Assembly: GCA_937968015.1 (NCBI GenBank)
Contig: CALBSO010000023.1
Span: forward strand, 16,418 to 80,417
Source of the DNA: an uncultured Thermomicrobia bacterium
GTDB lineage: Bacteria > Chloroflexota > Chloroflexia > Thermomicrobiales > JALYUS01
Length of the DNA stretch: 64,000 nt
Reading direction: 5' to 3'
Part shown: positions 34,693-42,589 of the stretch, one piece after another
Layout of the letters: each line of letters starts with the position of its first letter
How positions within the stretch are numbered: the stretch's first letter is position 1
Notes under the pieces: model-generated
What the model saw: the letters and a program-made list of their open reading frames with translations, nothing else
Told to the model about the DNA's origin: nothing
Database searches by the model: none
Position numbers and translations under genes: made by a program

Positions 34693-34866
34693 GACTGAGG
34701 ACTGAGGACTGAGAGGGGCAAACGGCAATGACGGCAGTGAAGGATTCACGTAGGCGGGCAAAAGAGGTCGAAGAACCGTGCGTGGACCGCCGAGGAGAAT
34801 CTGAGGCGACATCCTCAGTCCTCAGTTCCTGCAGGGATACCCAGTCCTCAGTCCTGTCAGAGGTCT
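34691..34866. repeat. Inverted heptamer repeats around the 5' end of paaD
   Basis: GGACTGA heptamers (34691-34716) precede paaD, and their complement TCAGTCC recurs at about 34814-34857 inside its coding region. The arms are inverted and about 100 nt apart, with the paaD start codon between them. Confidence 0.7.
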
Positions 34867-35312
34867 GGAACGCGCTGGCGGAGGTGCCGGACCCGGAAAT
34901 CCCGATGATCTCCGTTGTGGACCTCGGCATCATTCGTCGCGTGGAGTGGGACGACACACATCTACGTGTTGAGGTGATGCCGACATTCGTTGCCTGCCCC
35001 GCTCTGGATATTATCCGCGAGACGATCCGCGAGCGGTTGGCGGGCTTCGCGCCGACGGTCGAGGTCGTGACGACCTTCGCGGAGCCGTGGACGACGGAGC
35101 GCATCACACCGGAAGGGCGCCGGAAATTGCGCGCCAGCGGCTTCGCGCCGCCGATCCCCGGCGAGGAAATGGTTTTGCCCGTCGCGCCCGCGTGCCCGTA
35201 CTGCGGCTCGCACCATACCGCTTTGGAAAACCCCTTCGGCCCGACGCTCTGCCGCGCCATCTATTACTGCCATGATTGCCGTCAGCCATTCGAGCAGTTC
35301 AAGACGGTCTAA
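34728..35312 (+). CDS. paaD: PaaD family protein (phenylacetyl-CoA epoxidase Fe-S assembly factor), with repeat-coded N-terminus
   Basis: The 194-residue protein contains the PaaD/MIP18-like core VWNALAEVPDPEIPMISVVDLGIIRRVEW (about residues 45-73), a Cys in FVACPALDIIRETI, and a C-terminal zinc-ribbon-like CPYCGSHH...CHDCRQPF. Family members mature the Fe-S or di-iron centres of the epoxidase. The first about 45 residues are atypical and partly coded by inverted TCAGTCC heptamers; GAGGGG upstream of ATG 34728 supports use of this start. The reductase gene paaE does not follow. Confidence 0.9.
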   Translation: MTAVKDSRRRAKEVEEPCVDRRGESEATSSVLSSCRDTQSSVLSEVWNALAEVPDPEIPMISVVDLGIIRRVEWDDTHLRVEVMPTFVACPALDIIRETIRERLAGFAPTVEVVTTFAEPWTTERITPEGRRKLRASGFAPPIPGEEMVLPVAPACPYCGSHHTALENPFGPTLCRAIYYCHDCRQPFEQFKTV

Positions 35313-35397
35313 GCCAACCTTGCGCTCCCCGCTCCGGAGGGGTCGAGGTGAGGTAAGGAGGCTCTTCTCTGGCGTCGAACGTGCAGCGAGATTCGCA

Positions 35398-36213
35398 ATG
35401 AAACGCCATGTCGCGCTATTCCTGCTGACTATTGCCCTGCTGGCGCCCGTATGCGGCGCGCGTGCGGCAACGCAGGGCAGCGCCTCATCGGCCGTGGACG
35501 CACCCACGCCGACTGAGCCGCCGACCAGCACATTCCAGGTGCTCAATCACTGGCCGCACGACCCGTCGGCATACATCGAAGGACTCGTCTACGCCGATGG
35601 CGCATTCTTCGAGAGCACGGGGCTGAACGGCGCGTCGAGCCTGCGGAAGGTGGACGCCGAGACGGGACAAGTGATCGCGAGCCTTCCTCTCGATCCAGAG
35701 TATTTTGGGGAAGGACTCACGCTCTTCAATGGCAAACTGATCCAACTCACCTGGCAGTCGCACGTCGGCTTCGTCTACGACCTCGCCTGCTTCTGTTTGC
35801 AACGTACATTCACATACGATGGCGAGGGATGGGGCCTGACGCAGGACGGCCAGTATCTCATCATGAGCGATGGCACGGAGCGCATCCGCTTCCTCGATCC
35901 CGTGACGTTCGCGGTCGTGAAGACGATCAACGTCTCTGACTACGGCCAACCGCTGACAAACCTCAACGAACTCGAATACATCAATGGGGAGATCTACGCG
36001 AATGTCTGGTTGACGAACCGCATCGTCCGCATTGATCCCATGTCGGGCGCAATTCTCGGCTGGATTGACCTGACCGGCCTGCTGCCCGACGCCGACCGCA
36101 GCCCCTCCGTCAACGAACTGAACGGCATCGCCTACGACGACGCGACGGACCGCCTCTTCGTCACCGGTAAGAACTGGCCCGAACTCTTCCAGATCGCCAT
36201 CGTGCCGTCATAG
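35398..36213 (+). CDS. Glutaminyl-peptide cyclotransferase (plant/bacterial QC-type beta-propeller)
   Basis: The 271-residue secreted enzyme has a signal peptide MKRHVALFLLTIALLAPVCGARA and a Thr/Pro-rich linker. The five-bladed propeller carries family motifs TSTFQVLNHWPHDPSAYIEGLVY, FFESTGLNGASSLRKV, QLTWQSHVGFVYD and VNELNGIAYDDATDRLFVTGKNWPELF. It converts N-terminal Gln to pyroglutamate in exported proteins or peptides. The ribosome site before ATG 35398 is weak. It stands alone after the paa operon. Confidence 0.9.
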   Translation: MKRHVALFLLTIALLAPVCGARAATQGSASSAVDAPTPTEPPTSTFQVLNHWPHDPSAYIEGLVYADGAFFESTGLNGASSLRKVDAETGQVIASLPLDPEYFGEGLTLFNGKLIQLTWQSHVGFVYDLACFCLQRTFTYDGEGWGLTQDGQYLIMSDGTERIRFLDPVTFAVVKTINVSDYGQPLTNLNELEYINGEIYANVWLTNRIVRIDPMSGAILGWIDLTGLLPDADRSPSVNELNGIAYDDATDRLFVTGKNWPELFQIAIVPS

Positions 36214-36327
36214 CGACCGAAATGCCGCTAGAGACAGCCCACGGGAAAATGCATCATCCGTTCATGGACGATACATATCTCGCGCCGTTTACGGCTATTC
36301 CCTTGTTATCTCATCGCGCATGTATGA

Positions 36328-36447
36328 CAATGTCATACAGAAGAAAGAGTAGGCGCTGGTCTGGTTTCGCGTCGTTATGGTGTCTCTTACGTCATCACCG
36401 CACGAGAGGCGACACGAGAAGAGCAACGCAGATATCGGCGTCGGTGA
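36328..36447 (+). pseudogene. C-terminal remnant of a BrnT-like toxin
   Basis: The frame before the CopG-type antitoxin ends with YVITAREATREEQRRYRRR and a stop at 36445-36447, 7 nt before the antitoxin start. The sequence ITAREATREExRRY is the usual C-terminus of BrnT-like (DUF4258-like) toxins. A stop at 36325 cuts the frame, and no start codon or N-terminal core is present, so the toxin is truncated. Confidence 0.5.
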
Positions 36448-36454
36448 GGAGAAG

Positions 36455-36757
36455 ATGATGGCAACAGATGCAAAGACCAAATCACGGATTCCCGACTTCG
36501 CATCCATCGAGGAAGAGGCAGAGTTTTGGGATACCCACGACACAACGGACTATGAGCATGTGTTCGAACCGGTTGAGTTGACGTTCGCGCGACCGCTCAA
36601 GCATACATGGATGCTCTCGATCCGGCTGGATAAAGAGACATTCGATGCACTCCGGGAGATCGCGAAGCCGAAGGGTCTGGGCGCTTCGACGCTGGCGCGG
36701 ATGTGGATTCTGGAAGAGTTGGAGCGCGTGCGAAAGCATCAGGGAGACGCCCGGTGA
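36455..36757 (+). CDS. CopG/BrnA-like antitoxin
   Basis: The 100-residue protein has the antitoxin N-terminus SRIPDFASIEEEAEFWDTHDTTDY, a middle strand MLSIRLDKETFDALREIAKPKGLGASTLARMWILEEL resembling a ribbon-helix-helix, and a charged tail. GAGGAG precedes ATG 36455 (an ATG at 36458 is equally possible). The partner toxin upstream is only a fragment. The stop overlaps the next gene as GTGA, an unusual coupling of an antitoxin to a metabolic gene. Confidence 0.75.
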   Translation: MMATDAKTKSRIPDFASIEEEAEFWDTHDTTDYEHVFEPVELTFARPLKHTWMLSIRLDKETFDALREIAKPKGLGASTLARMWILEELERVRKHQGDAR

Positions 36758-38013
36758 AGATCACGAAGATCGAGACGATTCATGTCGAAGATTACCCGCA
36801 TATCCTTTTCGTCGCGGTGCATACGGACGAAGGATTGGTCGGGTACGGCGACACCTTCTACATGACGGATGCGTTGCGCGGCTACGTCCATCAGTTCGCC
36901 GCGCCGATGCTGCTTGGGCACGACCCGCTCGCTATCGAATTGCACTGGCGCCGGCTCTACGAGGTAATCGCGCATATCGCAGGCAAGGGCGCGGAGATTC
37001 GCGGCCTCTCCGCAATTGATGTTGCCTTGTGGGACATCCTCGGGCAGGCGGCGGGGATGCCGGTCTGGCAAGTGCTTGGCGGCGCGGCGCGGGACCGGAT
37101 CAAGACCTATAACACCTGCGGCGGCCCTAGTTATGGCCGCCCGACGCGCGGTGGCTCCGGCTACGGCGTGGATCATGCCGACGACGCGGGGAACTACGAA
37201 GACCTGATCGCCTTCATGACGCGCGCGGACGAACTTGCCCTCGACCTCCTCAGCGAGGGGATCACCGGCATGAAGATCTGGCCCTTCGACTACATCGCCC
37301 ACACGCCCGGCAAGTACGACGACTGGCGCACCTTTCGCGGTTCGTTCGACCCCGGCCTGCGCACGCTTGGCGGGCAGCGGATTGACAACGCCGATCTCAA
37401 TCGCGGCCTGGAACCCTTCCGCAAAATCCGCGCGGCGGTCGGTGACAAGATGGAGATCATGGTCGAGGGGCACGGCTTCTGGTCGCTCCCGGCGGCGAAG
37501 AAGATCGCGCACGCAGTGGAAGAATTTGAGCCCTACTGGCTCGAAGACCTGATGCGTGCGGACGACATCGGTGCGCTGGCCGAGTTGCAGCGCAGTACGA
37601 CGATCCCCCTCCTCGTCAGCGAGTACCTGACGACGCGCTACGAGTACAAGCCGGTCCTGGAGCAGCGCGCGGCGGAGATCATCATGATTGACCCGACATG
37701 GGCGGGCGGCATCACCGAATCGAAGAAGATCGCGACGATGGCGGAGACGTACAAGCGCCCGGTGGCGATGCACGACTGCACCGGCCCCTTCACGCTCTTC
37801 GCCGGGGTGCATCTGGCGATCAATGCGACGAACGCGGTCTATCAGGAGTCGTTGCGTTCGTACCTGCGCGTCACCTACCCGAACCTCGTCACCGAGATCG
37901 TGCAGGTCGAGGACGGCCACATCCTCGCCCCCACCACCCCCGGCCTCGGCACAACCTTACTCCCCGAAGTCCGCGCCCGCCCGGATGTGACGGTGGTGGA
38001 ATCGAGTCTGTAA
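36754..38013 (+). CDS. Mandelate racemase/muconate lactonizing enzyme family protein (enolase superfamily)
   Basis: The 419-residue protein has an N-terminal capping domain (MKITKIETIHVEDYPHILFVAVHTDEGLVGYGDTFY) and a barrel domain with GITGMKIWPFDY (catalytic Lys region), MVEGHGFW, YWLEDLMRADD (metal Glu), VSEYLTTRYEYK (metal Glu), and MHDCTGPFT, where a His or Asp general base lies. Members abstract a proton alpha to a carboxylate, often as sugar-acid dehydratases; several family motifs suggest that activity. GTG 36754 overlaps the antitoxin stop, with GGGAG upstream. The substrate is not known. Confidence 0.88.
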   Translation: MKITKIETIHVEDYPHILFVAVHTDEGLVGYGDTFYMTDALRGYVHQFAAPMLLGHDPLAIELHWRRLYEVIAHIAGKGAEIRGLSAIDVALWDILGQAAGMPVWQVLGGAARDRIKTYNTCGGPSYGRPTRGGSGYGVDHADDAGNYEDLIAFMTRADELALDLLSEGITGMKIWPFDYIAHTPGKYDDWRTFRGSFDPGLRTLGGQRIDNADLNRGLEPFRKIRAAVGDKMEIMVEGHGFWSLPAAKKIAHAVEEFEPYWLEDLMRADDIGALAELQRSTTIPLLVSEYLTTRYEYKPVLEQRAAEIIMIDPTWAGGITESKKIATMAETYKRPVAMHDCTGPFTLFAGVHLAINATNAVYQESLRSYLRVTYPNLVTEIVQVEDGHILAPTTPGLGTTLLPEVRARPDVTVVESSL

Positions 38014-38042
38014 TATCTTTCCAGGATGCTGGCGCGAGTTGT

Positions 38043-38077
38043 GGGTAGGGGCGGTTCGCGAACCGCTCCTACGAAGT
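38043..38077. repeat. Palindromic repeat GGCGGTTCGCGAACCGC type
   Basis: GTAGGGGCGGTTCG and its inverted half CGAACCGCTCCTAC form a near-perfect hairpin. The same core (GGCGGTTCGCGAACCGCC) occurs inside the E2-like gene at 38931-38948. It may also terminate the gene ending at 38013. Confidence 0.75.
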
Positions 38078-38220
38078 GACGGCGTATCCAGCAAATAGAG
38101 GCACTTACTGTCAACGAGGGTATACGTAGTGCTACATGCAAAGTAACCATCCAACGTCTTATCCACCCGATGCCTGTGACAGCACATCCCTGATCGTGTA
38201 ATCGGGGCCGCGTTTCTCAT

Positions 38221-39102
38221 TCATGGTTTCGCTTCCGCCGTGAAGCCGCCTTCCAGCCATGCCTGGAGGGTGATGAGGAAGGGAACGGCGTCGCTTTCGT
38301 CGCAGAGGCGGGCGTCGTAGGTGAGGCCGATAGTGGCGACGGAGCGGATCGCCAGCGCGCCATCCACAACGACCGGCATCTCGCGCACGCTGTCCACACT
38401 GAGGATCGCGGACTGGCCCGGCGGGATGATCGGCGCGGAGCGGACGGTGCCGAACGGGCCGGGGTTCGTGACGGTGATCGTGCCACCCTGAATGTCCGCG
38501 AGCGTCAGGTGATGCTCCCGCGCCACCGTGATGACGCGATGCAGCGCCCGTGCCAGCCCGACGAGCGACAAGTCCTCCGCGTGGTGGATGACCGGTACCT
38601 GTAAGCCATCATCGGTCGAGACCGCGACACCGAGGTTGAGCGCGGGCAGCAGTTCCGGCCCTTCCGCCGTCCAGCGGCCGTTCACGCGCGGACATCTCCG
38701 TGCCGCGATCACCATGCCGCGCAGGATGAAGGGCATGTACGTCAGCGGCACGCCATGTTCCGCCTCGAACGACGCGCGCATTGCCGTTCGTGTGGCGATC
38801 AGCGCCGTCCAGTCCACCGCCCTGTAGATGCGTTCCATCGGCACCTCGCGGACGGTGCGCGTCAGGTTCTCCGCTGTCATCCGGCGGATGCGCGAGAGCG
38901 GAATGAGATCGGAGGACTGAGCGCCGGAGGGCGGTTCGCGAACCGCCCCTACGACGCTGGCTGCTGCCACAATGTCATTGCGCGTCACGCGTCCATTCCG
39001 GCCAGTGCCTGTGACGGTCGCCGGATCAATGCCGAGTTGCGCGCTCACCGCCCGGACGGCGGGCGAATACCAAATACGCTCCCCCTGCATCGTCGCACTC
39101 AT
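38221..39102 (-). CDS. Lipoyl-less 2-oxoacid dehydrogenase E2-like acyltransferase, catalytic motif degenerate
   Basis: The 293-residue protein lacks a lipoyl domain and begins with a peripheral-subunit-binding domain (YSPAVRAVSAQLGIDPATVTGTGRNGRVTRNDI, residues 12-44). A short linker and the acyltransferase catalytic domain follow (MTAENLTRTVREVPM, TNPGPFGTVRSAP, PPGQSAILSVDSV). The invariant HxxxDG reads A264-R-L-C-D-E in LTYDARLCDES, so the catalytic His and Gly are missing. The linker VGAVREPPSGAQ is coded by a palindromic repeat. ATG 39102 has AAAGGA upstream. No E1 or E3 gene is adjacent. It may be a structural or regulatory pseudoenzyme. Confidence 0.85.
   Translation of the reverse strand: MSATMQGERIWYSPAVRAVSAQLGIDPATVTGTGRNGRVTRNDIVAAASVVGAVREPPSGAQSSDLIPLSRIRRMTAENLTRTVREVPMERIYRAVDWTALIATRTAMRASFEAEHGVPLTYMPFILRGMVIAARRCPRVNGRWTAEGPELLPALNLGVAVSTDDGLQVPVIHHAEDLSLVGLARALHRVITVAREHHLTLADIQGGTITVTNPGPFGTVRSAPIIPPGQSAILSVDSVREMPVVVDGALAIRSVATIGLTYDARLCDESDAVPFLITLQAWLEGGFTAEAKP
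38931..38955. repeat. Palindromic repeat inside the E2-like gene
   Basis: GGCGGTTCGCGAACCGCC (38931-38948) followed by CCTAC is the same core as the intergenic copy at 38043-38077. It is in frame and codes for the interdomain linker. Confidence 0.8.
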
Positions 39103-39123
39103 CGCATGGTCCTTTCGTTGTAA

Positions 39124-39240
39124 TAGCGCAGAGGACGCAGAGAGCGCGGAGAGCACAGAGCAGTAAACGAAAGAGAATCCCCTTCTTCTTTTCTCTGCGT
39201 CCTCTATGTTCTCTGCGCTCTCCGCGCTCAATCTCCTCTC
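39124..39240. repeat. Inverted CGCAGAGGA-type repeat element
   Basis: The left arm (GCAGAGGACGCAGAGAGCGC) and the right arm (CTCTGCGTCCTCTATGTTCT, then GCGCTCTCCGCGCTC) form a long imperfect inverted repeat. It fills the gap between nudC and the E2-like gene and overlaps the end of nudC. The same class flanks the fragment at 44638. Confidence 0.7.
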
Positions 39241-40064
39241 GTGCCGCTGTGCTTCTCGATGAAGGCGTCAATCAGTTTGCGGGCGATGCTGAGGCTTGGC
39301 GGGACGCGGGGCAGGGTGTCGTAGCGGAACCAGGCCGCTTCCGCGACCTCGTGCGGATCCACACAAATCTCACCGCTCGCGTAGGTCGCGGTGAACCCAA
39401 CCATCAGTGAGTTTGGGAAGGGCCACGACTGACTGCCGAAGTAGCGGATGTCCTTGACTTCGATGCTGACTTCTTCCCGAAGTTCGCGGCGGACGGTCTC
39501 TTCGAGCGATTCGCCCGCCTCGACGAAGCCGGCGAGCACGCTGAAGAAGGCGGCGGGAAAGTTCGCGTTGCGCGCCAACAGCAGTTCATCGCCGCGCTCG
39601 ACGGCGACGATCACTGCCGGGGCGATGCGCGGATAGTTGATCAGGCCGCAGTGCGGGCACTCGGTCGCGCGGTCCACCTGATGATAGACCGTGCGCGTGC
39701 CGCAGTGGCCGCAGAATTGATGCGTCCGGTCCCACGCGATAATCTGCACCGCTCGCCCGGCGAGGAAAAAGAGGTCGTCCGGCAGCCGCCCGTAGAGTGC
39801 CCGTAATCCCTCGAATCGCATCCCCTCCGGCGGTTCCGTTCCTTTATCCACCTCGGCGGCGAAGCAGTGATCGCCCCCTAATGTACCGAGATACTGCGTG
39901 CGTAACGGTGCAATCCCGAGGGCGGTAATGTCCTCACTATGTGGCAGTATCGCGCCGGTATCCATCTCCTGCACAAGCAGATTGCTCTCGCGAAAGATCC
40001 ACCACCATGCCGCTCCGGATCGTGACTTCGGCGCCTTAATCCCCGCAACAAACGCGCGTTCCAT
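39228..40064 (-). CDS. nudC: NAD(+) diphosphatase NudC (Nudix hydrolase with zinc ribbon)
   Basis: The 278-residue enzyme has the zinc ribbon FCGHCGTRT...CPHCGLINYPRIAPAVIV and the Nudix box GFVEAGESLEETVRRELREEVSIEV. The downstream NudC-specific SQSWPFPNSLMVGF (SQPWPFPxS) is conserved. It cleaves NADH/NAD+ to NMN(H) and AMP, and can decap NAD-RNA. The Nudix box keeps its metal-binding Glu residues; the late Gly is Ser. GGAGGG precedes ATG 40064. The C-terminus is followed by the repeat at 39124. Confidence 0.93.
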   Translation of the reverse strand: MERAFVAGIKAPKSRSGAAWWWIFRESNLLVQEMDTGAILPHSEDITALGIAPLRTQYLGTLGGDHCFAAEVDKGTEPPEGMRFEGLRALYGRLPDDLFFLAGRAVQIIAWDRTHQFCGHCGTRTVYHQVDRATECPHCGLINYPRIAPAVIVAVERGDELLLARNANFPAAFFSVLAGFVEAGESLEETVRRELREEVSIEVKDIRYFGSQSWPFPNSLMVGFTATYASGEICVDPHEVAEAAWFRYDTLPRVPPSLSIARKLIDAFIEKHSGTRGD

Positions 40065-40080
40065 GATCCCTCCAGCCGAC

Positions 40081-40130
40081 AGTATTCAGCAGGCAGAACA
40101 ATACTGCTGCTGCCTGCTGCCCGCTGCTTC
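40081..40130. repeat. Short AGCAGGC-type inverted repeat
   Basis: CAGTATTCAGCAGGCAGAAC and AATACTGCTGCTGCCTGCTG are partly complementary, with heptamer-like CTGCTGC units. It lies between nuoK and nudC. Confidence 0.45.
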
Positions 40131-40172
40131 GTATGCCTGATTCAGTTTAGCACCATTCCCCATCGCACTGTT

Positions 40173-40508
40173 TCAGTCGGCGGCGGCCCGGTCGTATGCG
40201 TCTGTGGAGAGCATCTTTTCCAGTTCGGTGATCGGATCGGCGACGGAGGAACGCTGGGAGAGGCGGACGATCAGGGCGAGGCCGACGACGACCTCCGCCG
40301 CCGCGATCGTGATGATGAAGAGGGCGACGATCTGCCCCTCGAGGTTGCCCCACCGCCGCGCGTAGGCGATCAGGGCGAGGTTTGCCGCGTTGAACATCAG
40401 TTCCACCGACATGAAGAGCGTCAGCGGCGTCCGGCGCGACAGAACGCCGAACAATCCCGTCGCAAACAGAAACGCACTCAGGAGGACATACCCATTCGTC
40501 GGCAACAT
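40173..40508 (-). CDS. nuoK: NADH-quinone oxidoreductase subunit K
   Basis: This 111-residue, three-helix antiporter-like membrane subunit begins MLPTNGYVLLSAFLFATGLFGVLSRRTPLTLFMSVELMFNAANLALIAY, with the conserved membrane Glu residues (VELMFNA and AAAEVVVGLAL). It couples quinone reduction to proton transport within complex I. AGGA precedes ATG 40508; the longer frame runs into nuoJ. It is the last gene of the minus-strand nuo operon. Confidence 0.95.
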   Translation of the reverse strand: MLPTNGYVLLSAFLFATGLFGVLSRRTPLTLFMSVELMFNAANLALIAYARRWGNLEGQIVALFIITIAAAEVVVGLALIVRLSQRSSVADPITELEKMLSTDAYDRAAAD

Positions 40509-40521
40509 CAGCGATTCCTCC

Positions 40522-41004
40522 CTAGCGTTCGTGGCGGCTGAGCATGACGGCGCCGACGGTGGCGGCGAGCAGCAGGGCGGAGACGACTTCGAGCGGGAAG
40601 AGGTAGCCGGAGAAGAGGGCCGTCCCGACTGCCTCGACACCCGCGGGGACCTTCGGGGCCGCTTTCGGCAACGTCGCTTGCACCACCGCCGCACCGATAA
40701 TTAGCAGCGCGGCGATGCCGAGACCAATCGCCATGCCGCGTTCGCCGAGGAACTTCCCCCGGCTCTCCTCCAAATCCGGCCCGAGCAGCGTGAGGATGAA
40801 GAGGAAGAGCACCATGATGCCGCCCGCATAGAGCAGCAACTGCGCCACCGCGAGGAATTCCGCGCTCATTGAGAGATAGAGGAGGGCGAGACACGCCGTG
40901 TTAAGCACGAGCGTCAGCGCGACATGCACCGGGTTGCGGAGTGTGACCACCCCCACCGCGGTGATCGCGGCCAGCGCGGCAACAAGCCAGAAAACGCCCG
41001 TCAT
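40522..41004 (-). CDS. nuoJ: NADH-quinone oxidoreductase subunit J
   Basis: The 160-residue membrane subunit has five hydrophobic helices, with family motifs RNPVHVALTLVLNTACLALLYLSMSAEFLAVAQLLLYAGGIMVLFLFI. The pi-bulge helix with the conserved Tyr/Gly (YAGGIMVLF) is intact. It lies between nuoI and nuoK in the canonical order. GGAAGGG precedes ATG 41004. Confidence 0.95.
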   Translation of the reverse strand: MTGVFWLVAALAAITAVGVVTLRNPVHVALTLVLNTACLALLYLSMSAEFLAVAQLLLYAGGIMVLFLFILTLLGPDLEESRGKFLGERGMAIGLGIAALLIIGAAVVQATLPKAAPKVPAGVEAVGTALFSGYLFPLEVVSALLLAATVGAVMLSRHER

Positions 41005-41029
41005 CCCTTCCGTATCCCCTCGCTATGCA

Positions 41030-41521
41030 CTACTCGCCCGCGTCTACCTGCCTGCGCGGGTCCGGTTCATTCGGTTTCAGGAGCAACATCTCTTTGGTAT
41101 AGATGAAGTCGCCACGATCACTGTCCGCCAGTTCGTACCACGGGCCGAGGACAACCGCCTCCACCGGGCAGGCTTCCTCGCAGTAGCCGCAGAAGATGCA
41201 GCGAATCATGTTAATCTCGTACCGCTCGGCATACCGCTGGCCATGCGAGACCGGGTTGTCCGGGTCATTCTCCGCCGCCTTGACGTAGATTGCCTGCGAG
41301 GGGCAGGCGGCGGCACAGAGCTCGCAGCCGATACACCGCTCCGTCTCATCCTCGTTGCGCAGGAGCAGATGCCGCCCGTGGAAGCGGGCCGCAACTTCCT
41401 TGCGCTGCTCCGGATACGAGATCGTCTCCGGCTTGCGTACGAAGTTGCGGAGCGTCGTGCCCATCCCCTTCGCCAACCCGGCGGCATCCTGTATCAGGCT
41501 CGGCCTCTTCTCATGTGCCAT
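41030..41521 (-). CDS. nuoI: NADH-quinone oxidoreductase subunit I (two 4Fe-4S clusters)
   Basis: The 163-residue peripheral-arm subunit carries two ferredoxin-type motifs, CIGCELCAAACPSQAI and CIFCGYCEEACPVEAV, which bind clusters N6a and N6b and pass electrons to NuoB. AGGAGGGG lies just before ATG 41521 (five codons into the longest frame). A heptamer repeat separates it from nuoH. Confidence 0.96.
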   Translation of the reverse strand: MAHEKRPSLIQDAAGLAKGMGTTLRNFVRKPETISYPEQRKEVAARFHGRHLLLRNEDETERCIGCELCAAACPSQAIYVKAAENDPDNPVSHGQRYAERYEINMIRCIFCGYCEEACPVEAVVLGPWYELADSDRGDFIYTKEMLLLKPNEPDPRRQVDAGE

Positions 41522-41544
41522 TTCCCCTCCTATCAAAAGTCGAA

Positions 41545-41612
41545 AGTAACGAGAAGAAATGCCGGATTGTCCTGTTACTCGCTACTCGTTACTCGTTACT
41601 CGTTACTTGAAT
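41545..41612. repeat. TTACTCG heptamer repeat element
   Basis: A run of TTACTCG heptamers (about 41573-41606) has an inverted counterpart AAAGTAACGAGAAG at 41545-41560. It fills the nuoI-nuoH gap. Confidence 0.7.
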
Positions 41613-42589
41613 ACTCCTACAATCAGTGCCGTGACCATCAGATTGATGATCGCGAGGGGCAGGAGGACATCCCACCCGAGGCGCATCAGCCGATCATACC
41701 GGATGCGCGGTAAGGTTGCGCGCAACCAGATAAAGAGGAAGACGAAGAGCGCCATCTTGATCGCGAACCAGAGCGGCCCGGAGAGGAATGGCCCCTTCCA
41801 GCCGCCGAGGAAGCAGATCGTCGCGATCGCGCTCACCGTCAGCATGTTGACGTACTCGGCGAGGAAGTAGAGCGACCAGCGGAACCCCGCGTACTCTGTC
41901 AGATACCCCGCGACCAGTTCCGTCTCTGCCTCCGGCAGATCGAACGGCGCGCGGTTCACCTCCGCGACCGCGCTAATCAGGTAGATCAGGAAGGCGACGG
42001 GCAGGACGATGATATACGGGATCGGCGACTGCCCTTCCACGATGCCCGTTAGCCGCGTCGTCCCGGCGAGCAGCATGACGCTCGCCAGCGCGAGGCCGAG
42101 CGGCAGCTCGTACGAGATGATCTGCGCCGTCGAACGCAGGCTACCGAGGAGCGAGTACTTGCTGCCCGATCCCCAGCCGCCGAGCACGATCCCATAGACG
42201 CCGAGCGAACTGAAGGCGAGCAGGATCAGCAGCCCGACACCTACATTGGCGAGTACGAGCGGCACCTGATGCCCGCCGACAACGAAGAACGTGCCAATTG
42301 GGATGAGCGCGAAGCCGGACACAGCGAGCACAAGCGAGATGATCGGGGCGAGGCGATAGACGAGGCGGTCCGCGCCCATCGGCGTGTACTCACCCTTGAA
42401 GACGAGTTTCACGGCGTCCGCGAGCGGCTGCAAAAAGCCGAAGGGGCCGACACGGTTCGGGCCGAGGCGAACCTGGAAGCGCGCGAGCAGCCGCCGTTCG
42501 ATCAGCGTCATGTACGCGGCGGCAGTCACCGCGACGAGCATGACGATCACCGCGCCGACGAGCGCCTGGAGGAAGCCCGTCACGTTCAA
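41603..42589 (-). CDS. nuoH: NADH-quinone oxidoreductase subunit H
   Basis: The 328-residue membrane subunit at the quinone-site interface has motifs ARFQVRLGPNRVGPFGFLQPLADAVKLVFKGEYTP and RAPFDLPEAETELVAGYLTEYAGFRW (conserved acidic cluster), and IRYDRLMRLGWDVLLPL near the end. TTG 42589 is preferred: AGGAGGT lies 6 nt upstream and TTGA overlaps the nuoG stop. GTG 42583 is an alternative. Hydrophobic helices span the length, as expected. Confidence 0.94.
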   Translation of the reverse strand: MNVTGFLQALVGAVIVMLVAVTAAAYMTLIERRLLARFQVRLGPNRVGPFGFLQPLADAVKLVFKGEYTPMGADRLVYRLAPIISLVLAVSGFALIPIGTFFVVGGHQVPLVLANVGVGLLILLAFSSLGVYGIVLGGWGSGSKYSLLGSLRSTAQIISYELPLGLALASVMLLAGTTRLTGIVEGQSPIPYIIVLPVAFLIYLISAVAEVNRAPFDLPEAETELVAGYLTEYAGFRWSLYFLAEYVNMLTVSAIATICFLGGWKGPFLSGPLWFAIKMALFVFLFIWLRATLPRIRYDRLMRLGWDVLLPLAIINLMVTALIVGVFK

